From Erysipelotrichaceae bacterium (GTDB lineage: Bacteria > Bacillota_I > Bacilli_A > Erysipelotrichales > Erysipelotrichaceae): 64,000 nucleotides of DNA. Under the pieces are notes generated by a model that was not told the DNA's origin, made no database searches, and was given only the letters and a program-made list of their open reading frames with translations. The DNA lies in assembly GCA_013334325.1 (NCBI GenBank), contig JAAXXT010000004.1, forward strand, positions 1-64,000, written 5' to 3'. Positions 7,860 through 17,219 of the stretch are shown here, one piece after another (the first letter of the stretch is position 1; each line of letters starts with the position of its first letter). Position numbers and translations under genes: made by a program.

Positions 7860-8759
7860 TTAGAATTGACTGATCCAAGATTTTCCTTTTCGATCTACTT
7901 TATATATACCCCAATGTTTTTCTGCTTCCATTGGGTCGGTTCCACCTTTCCAAGGTTCATCAAAAGCTTCGAAGATAAACATGGTGACCTTATTCTTCTT
8001 AGACCATTCAATCATTTGATTCAAATAGGATTTATGATAGGTTTCAGTAGCTTGAGTTGGATCCATTTGTTCAGTTGCACTAGTAGTCCATCCAAACTCA
8101 GTAAAGATGATAGGTTTATCAGGAAATGCATCTTTTGTTCTGTGATATTCATCGATGGTTGCATCAACGGCTTGATCATAAGGAATACGTTGCCACAAAG
8201 GATAAACATGTATTGAAATAAAATCTACGATTTTCGCTAATTCGGTTCCTTGAGCCCGCCATTCGTGAGCTCCTTCGCAAAAGGTAATGGGTAAATCAGT
8301 TATAGACTTCAAATATTTCGCATGTTCTACCAAGGTTGCGGCATTCATTTTATTTGGATGCCAAAAGGCTGTGTTTTCATTCCCAATCGAGATCGCTAAA
8401 ACGATTGATTTATATCGATTGGCAAGCAAGGCTACTTTATCAAGTTGTTCAATATTTGTTGATTTATGTTGTTGAATCTCTTCTTCACTATAAATGCCAC
8501 CCCAAGGACAATTCGGATTAGAGATCTCGCCTTTAGGTTCTATACCAAGCATCACTTTTAGAGGTACATGATGTTCTGTTATAACTCTTAAGACAGATTC
8601 AGCGTGTTTTGAGATGTCATACATACGGATGTATCCAAAATGCTTAGAAAGCAAGATAAGATCTTCTAATACCTCAGCATCACTTGGATAAATCTTCGTG
8701 ATTGGGCTTTGGCCATCTCTATAACCTGAGTAACATATGGCTGGTTTATACTGAAACAT
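7860..8759 (-). CDS. GH17-like glycoside hydrolase (beta-1,3-glucanase fold)
   Basis: About 299 residues from the ATG at 8759, chosen because AGAGGACC precedes it; the frame is open 30 codons further upstream without a ribosome site. The TIM-barrel motifs of clan A/GH17 are visible: the acid/base Glu in SIGNENTAFW (about residue 128), the nucleophile Glu in IFTEFGWTT (about 221) and the terminal FEAFDEPWKG (about 263-272). There is no signal peptide, so the enzyme is probably cytoplasmic and would act on imported beta-glucan oligomers or an internal glucan. The family is fairly sure from the motifs; the substrate is inferred. It lies downstream of a TetR gene on the same strand. Confidence 0.8.
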   Translation of the reverse strand: MFQYKPAICYSGYRDGQSPITKIYPSDAEVLEDLILLSKHFGYIRMYDISKHAESVLRVITEHHVPLKVMLGIEPKGEISNPNCPWGGIYSEEEIQQHKSTNIEQLDKVALLANRYKSIVLAISIGNENTAFWHPNKMNAATLVEHAKYLKSITDLPITFCEGAHEWRAQGTELAKIVDFISIHVYPLWQRIPYDQAVDATIDEYHRTKDAFPDKPIIFTEFGWTTSATEQMDPTQATETYHKSYLNQMIEWSKKNKVTMFIFEAFDEPWKGGTDPMEAEKHWGIYKVDRKGKSWISQF

Positions 8760-8876
8760 GTGTGGTCCTCTCTTTATTTTGATGAGTGATTCATCAAATC
8801 TAGTTAACATTATTCTACCATAGCATTTAGAGCACTTTTCAATCTTCAATCCTGCCGTTAGAGATATCTGTACATT

Positions 8877-9452
8877 CTATACTGCATGATTTTCCTGTAA
8901 TATCTTAAGCGATCCTTCTTGCATCAATTTATGAACTAGCGCATATAGTTCATCATTAGGTAAAGGTTTAGGACTACTGATCCAATAGCTCAATATCCCG
9001 ATCATCGCAGAAAGCGTGTATTCAAGTGTATAGTCTAATGAATGATTTATGGGCTTAGTTGATCCAGTAAAAGCCGACATAAGAAGTGGTTTAATGACCT
9101 TCTTCAATCGAGAAGTGAAAGCAGGATCTCCATTTTCACTGAGAAGAACTGCGTAATACTTCTTATTATGTTCAAATAGATCCATAAAGAGATCTGTAGG
9201 TAATCCGAAGTCTTTTGATAGAACAGTGATAGGAGGCAACTCACTTAAATTAGGAATCAATGTTTCTTCCAGTTTATCCAAAACATCATAGGCATCATGA
9301 AAATACTCATAGAAGGTGCTTCTGTTATAACCTGCTTTCTGGGTGATTTCTTTGACAGTGATCTTATCGATGGTCTTCTCACAATAGAGAGACCAGAAAG
9401 CATCTATGATGTTTTGTCTTGTGTGTTGAGTAATTGATTCACGTTGTTTCAT
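8877..9452 (-). CDS. TetR-family transcriptional regulator
   Basis: A 191-residue protein with an N-terminal TetR HTH (ITVKEITQKAGYNRSTFYEYF, residues about 33-53) and a helical ligand-binding C-terminal part. The ATG at 9452 follows TTGGAGAAACTT; an upstream in-frame TTG sits in that site and is rejected. The gene is divergent from a glycosyltransferase gene, and the 114-bp gap between them holds two inverted repeats (9463-9502 and 9534-9546) that are probable operators. It therefore most likely represses itself and the glycosyltransferase. The ligand is unknown. Confidence 0.88.
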   Translation of the reverse strand: MKQRESITQHTRQNIIDAFWSLYCEKTIDKITVKEITQKAGYNRSTFYEYFHDAYDVLDKLEETLIPNLSELPPITVLSKDFGLPTDLFMDLFEHNKKYYAVLLSENGDPAFTSRLKKVIKPLLMSAFTGSTKPINHSLDYTLEYTLSAMIGILSYWISSPKPLPNDELYALVHKLMQEGSLKILQENHAV

Positions 9453-9462
9453 AAGTTTCTCC

Positions 9463-9546
9463 AATACAAACCGACATTCAGTAGATGATTGTTGGTTGTA
9501 TTACCCTAAGGTGATGAATATAATTAAATAATACAACACTGTGTTG
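9463..9546 (+). promoter_or_regulatory. divergent TetR/glycosyltransferase promoter with two inverted repeats
   Basis: The forward promoter is TTGTAT (9496-9501), 17 bp, TATAAT (9519-9524). The -35 overlaps one arm (TGTTGGTTGTATT, 9490-9502) of a spaced inverted repeat whose other arm is AATACAAACCGACA near 9463-9476. A perfect CAACAC-T-GTGTTG palindrome follows at 9534-9546 at the expected transcription start. Both share a CAAC/GTTG core, which fits one TetR dimer on each. Confidence 0.7.
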
Positions 9547-9566
9547 GATTAACCAAGGAGGATTGG

Positions 9567-10814
9567 ATGATTACTATATTATGTACTGGATCACGAGGTG
9601 ATTATCAGCCCTATATCGCATTAGCTCAACAATTGAAGAAACTAGGTAAAGAAGTTCGTATTACAGCGAGTAAGAGCTTTGAGCCTTTTGTAAGTAACTA
9701 TGGGATAGAAGTCTACCCCGTTGAAGCTGATTTATATACATTGGATATCGATCCAAAACTAATGAAGCAGGCAAGTTCTGCGGATAATCCATTGAAGATG
9801 TTATTGGCTTTTAATAAGATGAAAGATTATGGAGTACTTATGACTAGGGATTATTACAATGCCTGTCTAGGAAGTGAACTCATCATTTATCATCCAGGTG
9901 TAACGATCGGATACTTCGCAGCTGAGAAGCTCGGGATTCCTTCTGTTTTAGCGTCTCCTTTTCCAATAAACAAAACAAAGGAAGTTCTTTCTGTAGTTAT
10001 GTATGGGAAGGCTAAGTCAAATCCTTTGTCGATACACTTAAGTTACACTATGATTCAAGGAATGCTATGGATGGCTTCTGGTTCCTCCGTTAAAAGCTTC
10101 TGGAAGAGTGAATTTAAAGTCTTGCCTAAAGGATTCTCAAAACCTTACGAGAAACATAATAATGAAAACCATCCAGCACTTATCTCCTGTAGTGATCATA
10201 TTTTTAAGAGACCAAAGGATTGGAATGAACATATCCACCAATACGGTTATTGGTTCGTTGAAGAAACAAGTGATTATGTACCCTCTAAAGAGTTAGATGA
10301 TTTTCTTAAACAAGGAGATCGTCCTATCTATGTAGGTTTTGGAAGTATGGCTATTAACGGAAAGATAGAAGAACTAGGTGAGATGGCCATCGAAGCACTT
10401 AGGAAGATTGGTAAACGAGGTATCATCTCTGGAATGGGATCGCCGAAGAATATTGGTAATGATATGTTATTGATAGATAATGTGCCTCATACCTGGCTTT
10501 TCGATCATGTGGATGCCGTATGTCATCATGGAGGAGCAGGTACTTCTGCAACGGGCTTTAGGGCAGGTGTTCCTAGTATTATCATTCCTTTCGCCAATGA
10601 TCAATTTGCGTGGGCTTATCGTGCTTATGATCTTGGGATAGGATCAAAACCTCTACCTAAAAAGGAACTCAGTGTTGAGAAATTAGTTTCAGCATTCAAT
10701 GATGCATTGAGTGAACCAATCATTACAAATTCAAAAGAGATGGGAAGAAAAATACGATTAGAAAACGGAGCTTATGATTGTGCTGAAATCATCAAGAAAA
10801 CACTAGAGAATTAA
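9567..10814 (+). CDS. UGT/MGT-type glycosyltransferase (GT1 family)
   Basis: A 415-residue GT-B fold enzyme. The N-terminal motif ILCTGSRGDYQPYIALAQ is the acceptor-domain start of sterol/macrolide glucosyltransferases. The nucleotide-sugar motif HHGGAGTSATGFRAGVPSI, followed by PFANDQFAWA, lies at about residues 319-350. Members move glucose or similar sugars from UDP to lipids, sterols or small toxic molecules. A strong AAGGAGG site lies eight bases ahead of the ATG. Control by the divergent TetR gene suggests an inducible detoxification or glycolipid role (inference). Confidence 0.87.
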   Translation: MITILCTGSRGDYQPYIALAQQLKKLGKEVRITASKSFEPFVSNYGIEVYPVEADLYTLDIDPKLMKQASSADNPLKMLLAFNKMKDYGVLMTRDYYNACLGSELIIYHPGVTIGYFAAEKLGIPSVLASPFPINKTKEVLSVVMYGKAKSNPLSIHLSYTMIQGMLWMASGSSVKSFWKSEFKVLPKGFSKPYEKHNNENHPALISCSDHIFKRPKDWNEHIHQYGYWFVEETSDYVPSKELDDFLKQGDRPIYVGFGSMAINGKIEELGEMAIEALRKIGKRGIISGMGSPKNIGNDMLLIDNVPHTWLFDHVDAVCHHGGAGTSATGFRAGVPSIIIPFANDQFAWAYRAYDLGIGSKPLPKKELSVEKLVSAFNDALSEPIITNSKEMGRKIRLENGAYDCAEIIKKTLEN

Positions 10815-10838
10815 TAATGAGATCTAAAAAATAATGAA

Positions 10839-12638
10839 TTAATTGTTTTGTAAGATTCTCCAAAGCGTTGTTCGACTGATGCCTAGTTGTTTGGCTGTGA
10901 TGCTCTGATTACCATTATTATCTTTTAATGCTTGGGAAATGATTTCCTTTTCAATATCAGCTAATGTTCCTTTTAAGGGGATGCTAGGGGAGACGATAGT
11001 ATTGATGTGACTCTCGACTTTTTCTAAGCTTAAACCATTTCGAACATCTGCTTCTCTTATCACATTATCCTTAGCGGTGATGATGAGTTGAGATAGTATT
11101 CTTTCAAATTGAACGTAGTTATTAGGCCAAGGATACTCAACAAGAATATTCATCGCATTACGATCAAATCTTAGGATATCTTTACCGAATCTAGCATTCT
11201 GATGACTTAGGTATAAATTAGCGATCGCAGGGATTTGTTCTTTGTTTTCTCTAATGGGTCTAAGTTCTATCTCTATACATTGGAATTTATCTTTAATGTA
11301 TGAAATGAATATAGGATCTGAAACACGAGTACGATCATAAGAAAAAATAACCTTATTGTTTTTACATACACCTAGATGATTGATGGTTGATAATAGCTCT
11401 TTCATAAACAACTCAGGATTAGCTTCCATATTTTTAAAATGGACCATATGATTTGAGATGAATAGAGGGGATCTATGATTGTTGAGTAAGAATTCTTTTG
11501 ATTTGGTATTCAAAAGGTCACAATCGATCTCTATAAATGAATGATCATTTTTTTCACTGTTGATGTAAATGTAATTAGCCAGTTCTGTTTTTCCTGTCCC
11601 ATACTCACCTTGAATAATGATGGGGACATTCGTTTTATTGATATCTCTGATGTTGTTTCTGTTTTGATCGATATTGCCGGTGAGATGATAAAAACCATCC
11701 AGGAATTCTTTTTCTAGTTCTTTCATCGAATAAAAACTAACCCCCGAATTACGATTGATCTTGGCTGCTTTACTCTTGGTGAAGAAGAAAGCAACAAGCG
11801 AGTTATTGTAAGTTTCTATGATGTTCGATTTTATGGAATATAGGTAACCATCGATGGATTTGACATAATGTCTTACGCCTTGATCTTTTACTTCGTCGAT
11901 CATTTCTTCGAGTATAGAGAATATCTTTTCATTATCAGAAACAGTGATGGAACTGAAATATAAGGTCCTATCTTTCCCATACAGGACAGTTTCTTCGGTG
12001 TGTTCATCAAGAAGAGTTCTCAGTAATAAATTATCATTTCTTAATAGTTCTCTAGAGTTGATGTCTCTAACTGCATTTGTAATCGCAATATTGATGGATT
12101 CAGCGCTGGAAGTGATCAAAATGGTCAATAAACCAGCTGCTTTGGCTACATTGCCTGAGATAACGTCACATAGTATGATTTTGTAGTTCTCTTTTTCAAG
12201 CTGTTTCATGATGGGATAAACATCATTCTCTTCAATCAAGGTAAATATATCTATATCTATCTGAAGAATATCGCACAATGTTTTAGCATGATCGGTGATG
12301 CTTGAGAACCCAACAATGGCTTTCTTCCCATCCAAATCTTCAGATAAACGAATGGCTTTTAACAAATCTGTGTTGAGCAAAGGGATTTCTATGACAGGAA
12401 TTTCAACACATTCACGCAAGGCATCAGCGGTTCCACCTCTAGAAATGATCGCATCATAATTCGCATGAAAATTCGATTGAACGAGTTTTACTCCTTCTTG
12501 AAGATTCCCTACGACGACTTTGATTTCTACATTCTTATAAGATTTAGCTTCTTTCTCGATTAAGGTCTTCATACCATCGTAGGGAGCAACTCCTAGAATC
12601 TTAATTTTTTTATTTAGATCATAACTGTTGTGTTTCAT
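10839..12638 (-). CDS. PrpR_N/AAA/Fis-type regulator lacking the sigma-54 contact motif
   Basis: About 599 residues from the ATG at 12638; the frame is open 20 codons further, and no start has a good ribosome site. The N-terminal ~190 residues fit PrpR_N, a ligand-binding domain (ILGVAPYDGM; AIISRGGTADALREC). A central AAA domain has an intact Walker A (QGEYGTGKTELA), but no GAFTGA loop and no recognisable Walker B. The C-terminus is a Fis-type HTH (ITAKQLGISRTTLWRIL). It is divergent from the sugar-acid operon and probably controls it in response to a pathway acid. Loss of GAFTGA implies it works with sigma-A, like TyrR. Confidence 0.88.
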   Translation of the reverse strand: MKHNSYDLNKKIKILGVAPYDGMKTLIEKEAKSYKNVEIKVVVGNLQEGVKLVQSNFHANYDAIISRGGTADALRECVEIPVIEIPLLNTDLLKAIRLSEDLDGKKAIVGFSSITDHAKTLCDILQIDIDIFTLIEENDVYPIMKQLEKENYKIILCDVISGNVAKAAGLLTILITSSAESINIAITNAVRDINSRELLRNDNLLLRTLLDEHTEETVLYGKDRTLYFSSITVSDNEKIFSILEEMIDEVKDQGVRHYVKSIDGYLYSIKSNIIETYNNSLVAFFFTKSKAAKINRNSGVSFYSMKELEKEFLDGFYHLTGNIDQNRNNIRDINKTNVPIIIQGEYGTGKTELANYIYINSEKNDHSFIEIDCDLLNTKSKEFLLNNHRSPLFISNHMVHFKNMEANPELFMKELLSTINHLGVCKNNKVIFSYDRTRVSDPIFISYIKDKFQCIEIELRPIRENKEQIPAIANLYLSHQNARFGKDILRFDRNAMNILVEYPWPNNYVQFERILSQLIITAKDNVIREADVRNGLSLEKVESHINTIVSPSIPLKGTLADIEKEIISQALKDNNGNQSITAKQLGISRTTLWRILQNN

Positions 12639-12715
12639 AAATGAACAATATCTCATTTGAGTAAAAAAATCAAGAGAAAATGTTTCAAATCTGCACATAT
12701 ATCAAATTTATAGAA

Positions 12716-12744
12716 TTGTGAAAAAGCGCAATATGATTTAATCT
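12716..12744 (+). promoter_or_regulatory. putative sigma-A promoter of the sugar-acid operon
   Basis: TTGTGA (12716-12721) and TAATCT (12739-12744) are spaced 17 bp, with the ATG of the kinase gene 22 bp further on. No -24/-12 sigma-54 element (TGGC...TTGC) is seen anywhere in the divergent gap, in line with the altered regulator. Confidence 0.45.
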
Positions 12745-12766
12745 GTATGTGTAAGAAGGTTCAAAC

Positions 12767-13981
12767 ATGCTTAAACTACTCATTTTAGCTGACGATCTCA
12801 CAGGCGCACTTGATTCAGGGGTGCAATTAACCAATAAAGGCTATACCGTGCAAGTTTGTACTGACTTCAACGATGCTTTTGAATATACAGATTTATATGA
12901 TGTTTTGGTTATTGATACAGAATCTAGACATATCTCATCAGAATCAGCCTATGATTTGATCCATTTCTTAGCTAAAAAGGCCATTAACTTAGGATTTGAA
13001 CATATCTATAAGAAAACAGACTCTGGATTAAGAGGAAATGTTGGATCTGAATTATCGGCACTAAGAGATGCTACTAAACAGAAGGTTCTTAACTTTGTAC
13101 CAGCTTATCCAAAACTTAATCGTATTACTAAGAATGGTATTCATTATGTAAATGGGGTTCCGTTGGCTGAAAGTGTATTCGCCAATGATGTACTTGATCC
13201 AGTCACAGTATCCTCTGTTGAGGAACTTATTCATCTACAGTCTGATGTAAAAGTATCTAAGAATGAGACAGATGGGATTATCGTTCATGATTGTGAAAGT
13301 GATCCTGAAATGAATCTGATTGCGAAAAAGATATTCAATGAAGGTAAGTATCCTATTTCAGCGGGTTGTGCTGGGCTCTTAGAAGCTTTCCCTATCAATC
13401 CAAATAAACAAGACAATAAAGATTCTGTATGTCTAAACGAAAATCTTATCGTTATCACAGGATCTATGAATGAAGTGAGTTTGAATCAGATCGATCATGC
13501 TGAGAAGAAAGGGGCTACTCGTCATCATGCTCCAATGAATCTCATTGTTAATGAGAAGTGGAGCGAAAGCGACATAGATGTTTATACAGAAGCTTTGGTT
13601 AGAGATATCACGCCATCAACGACGATCATTCTAGATACTCAGCAATCATTTGAAATTGAACAGCCTATTTCAAGTGATCAGATAGGCAAGATTATTGCCA
13701 AGTGTATGGGCTTATTGGTATATAAGATGATTCTAAAATTTCCTGATTATACTTTCATGATTATCGGTGGAGATACCCTTCATGGGTTTATGCAAGAATT
13801 AGGAATACATTCACTATCTCCAGTTAAGGAAATCGTACCTGGTGTCGTTTTGGCAAAATATGTATACAAAGAAAAAGAACATTATCTTGTAACTAAGAGT
13901 GGTGCATTTGGATCTGATAACCTTATTGCACAAGTTGAAAGCTTCATTAAAAAAGAAAGCAGGAAAAGCATATGTCACTAG
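12767..13981 (+). CDS. four-carbon acid sugar kinase family protein (DUF1537, DtnK-like)
   Basis: A 404-residue kinase. The N-terminal domain begins LLILADDLTGALDSGVQL with the ADDLTGA motif. It continues with YKKTDSGLRGNVGSEL (KTDSTLRG motif, substrate and ATP site). The C-terminal domain has FMIIGGDTLHGF (GGDTA motif) and the PGVVLAKY...KSGAFGS end. Characterised members (DtnK, OtnK, DenK) phosphorylate D-threonate, 3-oxo-tetronates or D-erythronate at O4. Together with the PdxA2-like gene three places downstream this points to threonate/erythronate-type catabolism. The exact sugar acid is inferred. It overlaps the next gene by 10 bases. Confidence 0.88.
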   Translation: MLKLLILADDLTGALDSGVQLTNKGYTVQVCTDFNDAFEYTDLYDVLVIDTESRHISSESAYDLIHFLAKKAINLGFEHIYKKTDSGLRGNVGSELSALRDATKQKVLNFVPAYPKLNRITKNGIHYVNGVPLAESVFANDVLDPVTVSSVEELIHLQSDVKVSKNETDGIIVHDCESDPEMNLIAKKIFNEGKYPISAGCAGLLEAFPINPNKQDNKDSVCLNENLIVITGSMNEVSLNQIDHAEKKGATRHHAPMNLIVNEKWSESDIDVYTEALVRDITPSTTIILDTQQSFEIEQPISSDQIGKIIAKCMGLLVYKMILKFPDYTFMIIGGDTLHGFMQELGIHSLSPVKEIVPGVVLAKYVYKEKEHYLVTKSGAFGSDNLIAQVESFIKKESRKSICH

Positions 13982-15138
13982 AAAACTACAGCATTAAAAT
14001 GCCGAAAGCTGTATATAACGGAACGAATTCTCTTAATAGAATTCCGGAAATTATTACGGCGATTCAAGCTAAGAAGATTGCTGCTTTTACAGATAAAGGA
14101 ATAAGAAGCTTAGGTTTATTTGATCTGATAGAAAAGCAAATCAAAGCAGCAGGCGTAGAGTATGTAATTTATGATAATCTCCCAGCTGAACCTACTTATG
14201 GTCAAGTTCAAACGGTTATTGATGAGTTTAAAGGAAGTGGTTGTGATTTGATCATTGCTTGTGGTGGAGGATCCGTTATGGACGCCGCTAAATTGGCAAG
14301 CATCTTAGTTACCGATGAATATGGAGTAAAAGAACTACTGGATGATCCAAAACGAGGGAAGAAATGTATCCCTGTCATTATGATTCCTACAACGGCAGGA
14401 ACAGGGGCAGAATGTACCCCAAATGCAATCGTAGGCGTTCCTGAGAAAGAACTAAAGATCGGTATCGTCAATGATAACCTGATCGCAGATTACGTTATCC
14501 TAGACGCTGAATTGATCAAGAACCTACCAAGGAAATTGGCAGCAGCAACTGGGATAGATGCCTTATGTCACGCCATTGAATGTTACACCTCAAATAAATC
14601 AAACCCGTTCTCTGATACCTTCGCATTAGAAGCATTCGATCTTATCATGAACAATATCGTAAGCGCTTGTGATGATAAAACAGCGATGCTTGAGAAGAAT
14701 AAAATGCAGATTGCTGCCTTCTATGGTGGTGTAGCGATTACATCCTCTGGAACAACAGCTGTACACGCCTTAAGTTATCCATTAGGAGGTAAATATCATA
14801 TCGCTCATGGAGTTTCCAATGCGATGTTATTGATTCCTGTGATGAGATTTAATGAACCAGTATGTAGAGAGAAATTCGCTGCTGCATGGGACAGAGCATA
14901 TCACGGAGAATTGAGATTAATTACCGTTGAAGAAAAGTCTAAAGCATTGATCGATTGGATGGATAAGATCGTAAAACATCTTGAAATTCCAACGAGTTTA
15001 AAAGAATTCGGAGTGGATCCTAAAGATCTAGATACATTGGTTGAAGCTGGTATGGGTGTTACCCGTTTATTGGTAAACAATATGAGAACCGTGACTGCTG
15101 CAGATGCAAGAGCGATATATCAGGAGGTACTAAACTAA
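13972..15138 (+). CDS. iron-containing alcohol dehydrogenase
   Basis: A 388-residue group III (Fe-dependent) dehydrogenase. It shows the NAD motif CGGGSVMDAAK at about residue 97 and IPTTAGTGAE at about 140. The metal ligands are Asp and His in GIDALCHAIE (about 198-206) and two His in AVHALSYPLGG and YHIAHG (about 263-282). Such enzymes reduce small aldehydes, for example glycolaldehyde, lactaldehyde or succinate semialdehyde. Set between a sugar-acid kinase and a DapA-family lyase, it could remove the aldehyde released by the lyase (inference). It overlaps both neighbours. Confidence 0.9.
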   Translation: MSLENYSIKMPKAVYNGTNSLNRIPEIITAIQAKKIAAFTDKGIRSLGLFDLIEKQIKAAGVEYVIYDNLPAEPTYGQVQTVIDEFKGSGCDLIIACGGGSVMDAAKLASILVTDEYGVKELLDDPKRGKKCIPVIMIPTTAGTGAECTPNAIVGVPEKELKIGIVNDNLIADYVILDAELIKNLPRKLAAATGIDALCHAIECYTSNKSNPFSDTFALEAFDLIMNNIVSACDDKTAMLEKNKMQIAAFYGGVAITSSGTTAVHALSYPLGGKYHIAHGVSNAMLLIPVMRFNEPVCREKFAAAWDRAYHGELRLITVEEKSKALIDWMDKIVKHLEIPTSLKEFGVDPKDLDTLVEAGMGVTRLLVNNMRTVTAADARAIYQEVLN

Positions 15139-16034
15139 TGGTTGATATCAAAGGCATTATCGTTGCGATCTGTACTCCATTGAATAGTGATGAATCCTTG
15201 AATCTTAATGAATTAAGAAATCAGATTGAACGACAAATTGAAAGTGGTATAGATGGGATATTTACGACCGGAACAAATGGTGAAGGTTATATCCTAAACG
15301 GATCAGAAAAGCGTCAAATCTTAGCGACAGCGATCGATCAAGTCAAAGGAAGAGTTCCTGTCTATGCGGGTACTGGTTGTATCTCAACGAAAGAAACAAT
15401 CGAGCAATCCTTGGTTGCGAAAGAGTTAGGCGCAGATGTCATCAGTATCATTACACCATCCTTTGCGACAGCGAGCCAAGAAGAATTGTATATTCATTTC
15501 AAGACCGTCGCAGAAGCAGTTGATCTACCTATACTTCTCTACAATATCCCTGCTCGTACAGGCAATACACTAGAACCTGAAACCGTTAGTCGTTTAGCAC
15601 AAATAAAGAACATCGTTGGGATCAAAGATTCCAGTGGTAAGTGGGATAGCTTAAAAGCTTATCTCGAGATCATAAAAGAACGTCCTGACTTTGTCGTATT
15701 ATCAGGCAATGATAGTTTGATCCTTGATGCGTTGATTGAAGGTGGTAAAGGTGGTATTGCTGGTTGTGCTAATGTCTATCCTGCACTTCTCTCATCCATC
15801 TATGATCTGTATATAGAAGGAAAGATCGATGAGGCAAGAGTTGCTCAAAACAGTATTGCCTCATTCAGAGCTGTATTCAAATATGGTAATTCAAATACCA
15901 TTGTCAAAAAAGCAGTTGAGCTACTAGGTTATCCTGTAGGACCATGCAGAGCACCGTTTAATGGTTTAAGTGAAGAAGGTCTAGTAGCTTTAAAAGCTGT
16001 CCTTGAAGAAAACAAACTAAAAGGGCTGCGCTAA
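15138..16034 (+). CDS. DapA-family (class I) aldolase/dehydratase
   Basis: A 298-residue TIM-barrel lyase. Motifs: GTNGEGYILNGSEK (about 43-56), the tyrosine in LLYNIPARTGN (about 135-145), and the Schiff-base lysine in VGIKDSSGKWD (about 162-172). The family includes dihydrodipicolinate synthase, N-acetylneuraminate lyase and 2-keto-3-deoxy-sugar-acid aldolases. The location in a sugar-acid operon favours a 2-keto-3-deoxy acid aldolase over lysine synthesis. The TAATG overlap with the preceding gene shows coupling. Substrate not determinable by eye. Confidence 0.87.
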   Translation: MVDIKGIIVAICTPLNSDESLNLNELRNQIERQIESGIDGIFTTGTNGEGYILNGSEKRQILATAIDQVKGRVPVYAGTGCISTKETIEQSLVAKELGADVISIITPSFATASQEELYIHFKTVAEAVDLPILLYNIPARTGNTLEPETVSRLAQIKNIVGIKDSSGKWDSLKAYLEIIKERPDFVVLSGNDSLILDALIEGGKGGIAGCANVYPALLSSIYDLYIEGKIDEARVAQNSIASFRAVFKYGNSNTIVKKAVELLGYPVGPCRAPFNGLSEEGLVALKAVLEENKLKGLR

Positions 16035-16035
16035 T

Positions 16036-17088
16036 ATGAAAGATCTTAAACCTATTATTGGGATCAGTATGGGAGATCCTGCTGGTAATGGTCCTGAGAT
16101 TACAGTAAAAGCCTTATGTGATAAAAGTGTCTATGATCGATGCAAACCTCTAGTTGTAGGGGACGCTAAAATGATCGAGCAGGCTAAAAAGTTTGTTCAT
16201 CAGACTCAGATCAAAATTAACCCTGTTCATTCAGTATCAGATGCTAAATTCGAATATGGAACCATCGACGTATATCAACTTGATCTAATCAAAGATGTTG
16301 ATTCCTTCAAGATCGGTGAAATTAGTGTTGAAGGTGGAATGGCTGCCTTTGAATCCGTTAGAAAAGTGATTGAGCTTGCCTTGAATAAAGAAGTGGATGC
16401 GACGGTAACGAATGCTCTAAATAAAGAGGCTATGAATCTAGCTCTAGAGCCTAAAGGTATGCATTTTGATGGTCATACCGAGATATACGCCACCTATACC
16501 AACACAAAGAAGTATTCGATGATGCTTGCTCATAATGACTTCAGAGTTGTCCATGTAAGTACGCATTGTTCCTTAGTTGAGGCATGTAGAAGAGTTAAAA
16601 AAGATCGAGTCCTAGAAGTCATCAACCTTGCTTATCAAGCAATGAAAGACCTAGGAATCAATGAACCAAAAATAGCAGTGGCAGGATTGAATCCACATGC
16701 TGGTGAGAATGGACTATTTGGAAGAGAAGAAATCGATGAGATCATCCCAGCGATCAATGCTGCGAAAGAAAAAGGTATTAACGCTATAGGACCACTTCCT
16801 GCTGACAGTATCTTTTCGAAGATGTTGGGCGGTTGGTACGACATCGTAGTTTGTATGTATCACGATCAGGGTCATATCCCTGTTAAGACTTTAGGTTTTG
16901 TCTATGATCGTGAAAAGCAGAGATGGAAAGCAGTAGAAGGTGTGAATATCACGTTGGGATTACCGATCATCCGTACATCAGTTGATCACGGAACCGGATT
17001 TGAAAATGCAGGTAATGGAACAAGCAATGAACTAAGCCTTGTTAATGCAATTGATTATGCTATTCGAATGGCCAAAGGTCAAAAATAA
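16036..17088 (+). CDS. PdxA2-like 4-phosphate dehydrogenase (4-hydroxythreonine-4-P dehydrogenase family)
   Basis: A 350-residue PdxA-family oxidoreductase with ISMGDPAGNGPEI at the start, the FDGHTEIYA metal-ligand histidine region, GLNPHAGENGLFGREE, and MYHDQGHIPVKTLGF near the C-terminus. PdxA proper makes vitamin B6. PdxA2 proteins that neighbour DUF1537 kinases oxidise and decarboxylate D-threonate-4-P or D-erythronate-4-P to dihydroxyacetone phosphate and CO2. No other B6 gene is nearby, so the catabolic role is favoured. It is the fourth gene of the operon and starts right after the lyase stop. Confidence 0.87.
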   Translation: MKDLKPIIGISMGDPAGNGPEITVKALCDKSVYDRCKPLVVGDAKMIEQAKKFVHQTQIKINPVHSVSDAKFEYGTIDVYQLDLIKDVDSFKIGEISVEGGMAAFESVRKVIELALNKEVDATVTNALNKEAMNLALEPKGMHFDGHTEIYATYTNTKKYSMMLAHNDFRVVHVSTHCSLVEACRRVKKDRVLEVINLAYQAMKDLGINEPKIAVAGLNPHAGENGLFGREEIDEIIPAINAAKEKGINAIGPLPADSIFSKMLGGWYDIVVCMYHDQGHIPVKTLGFVYDREKQRWKAVEGVNITLGLPIIRTSVDHGTGFENAGNGTSNELSLVNAIDYAIRMAKGQK

Positions 17089-17219
17089 TCAAGGAGTTAA
17101 GTTCGAGAAAGGAGATCAATTAAGTAGAAGATAATAAAAAATGATGTAGGTTTATTGAAACTTTATCGTATAGATTTAACTAAAAAAGAGTCAAAACATG
17201 ACTTAAAAGGAGAAGGATT

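Noticed and set aside
7785-8216. 143-codon open frame on the plus strand
   Set aside because: It lies antisense within the GH17-like gene, has no ribosome site, and its sequence is an antisense reading of conserved GH17 motifs.
12639-12766. Sigma-54 promoter for the sugar-acid operon
   Set aside because: Expected from a PrpR-type regulator, but no GG-N10-GC element with TGGC/TTGC was found, and the regulator has no GAFTGA loop.
13972-14500. PdxA and DapA-type genes as vitamin B6 and lysine biosynthesis
   Set aside because: Both are tightly packed in a unit with a DUF1537 kinase, a dehydrogenase, a permease and a divergent acid-sensing regulator, which fits catabolism far better than biosynthesis.
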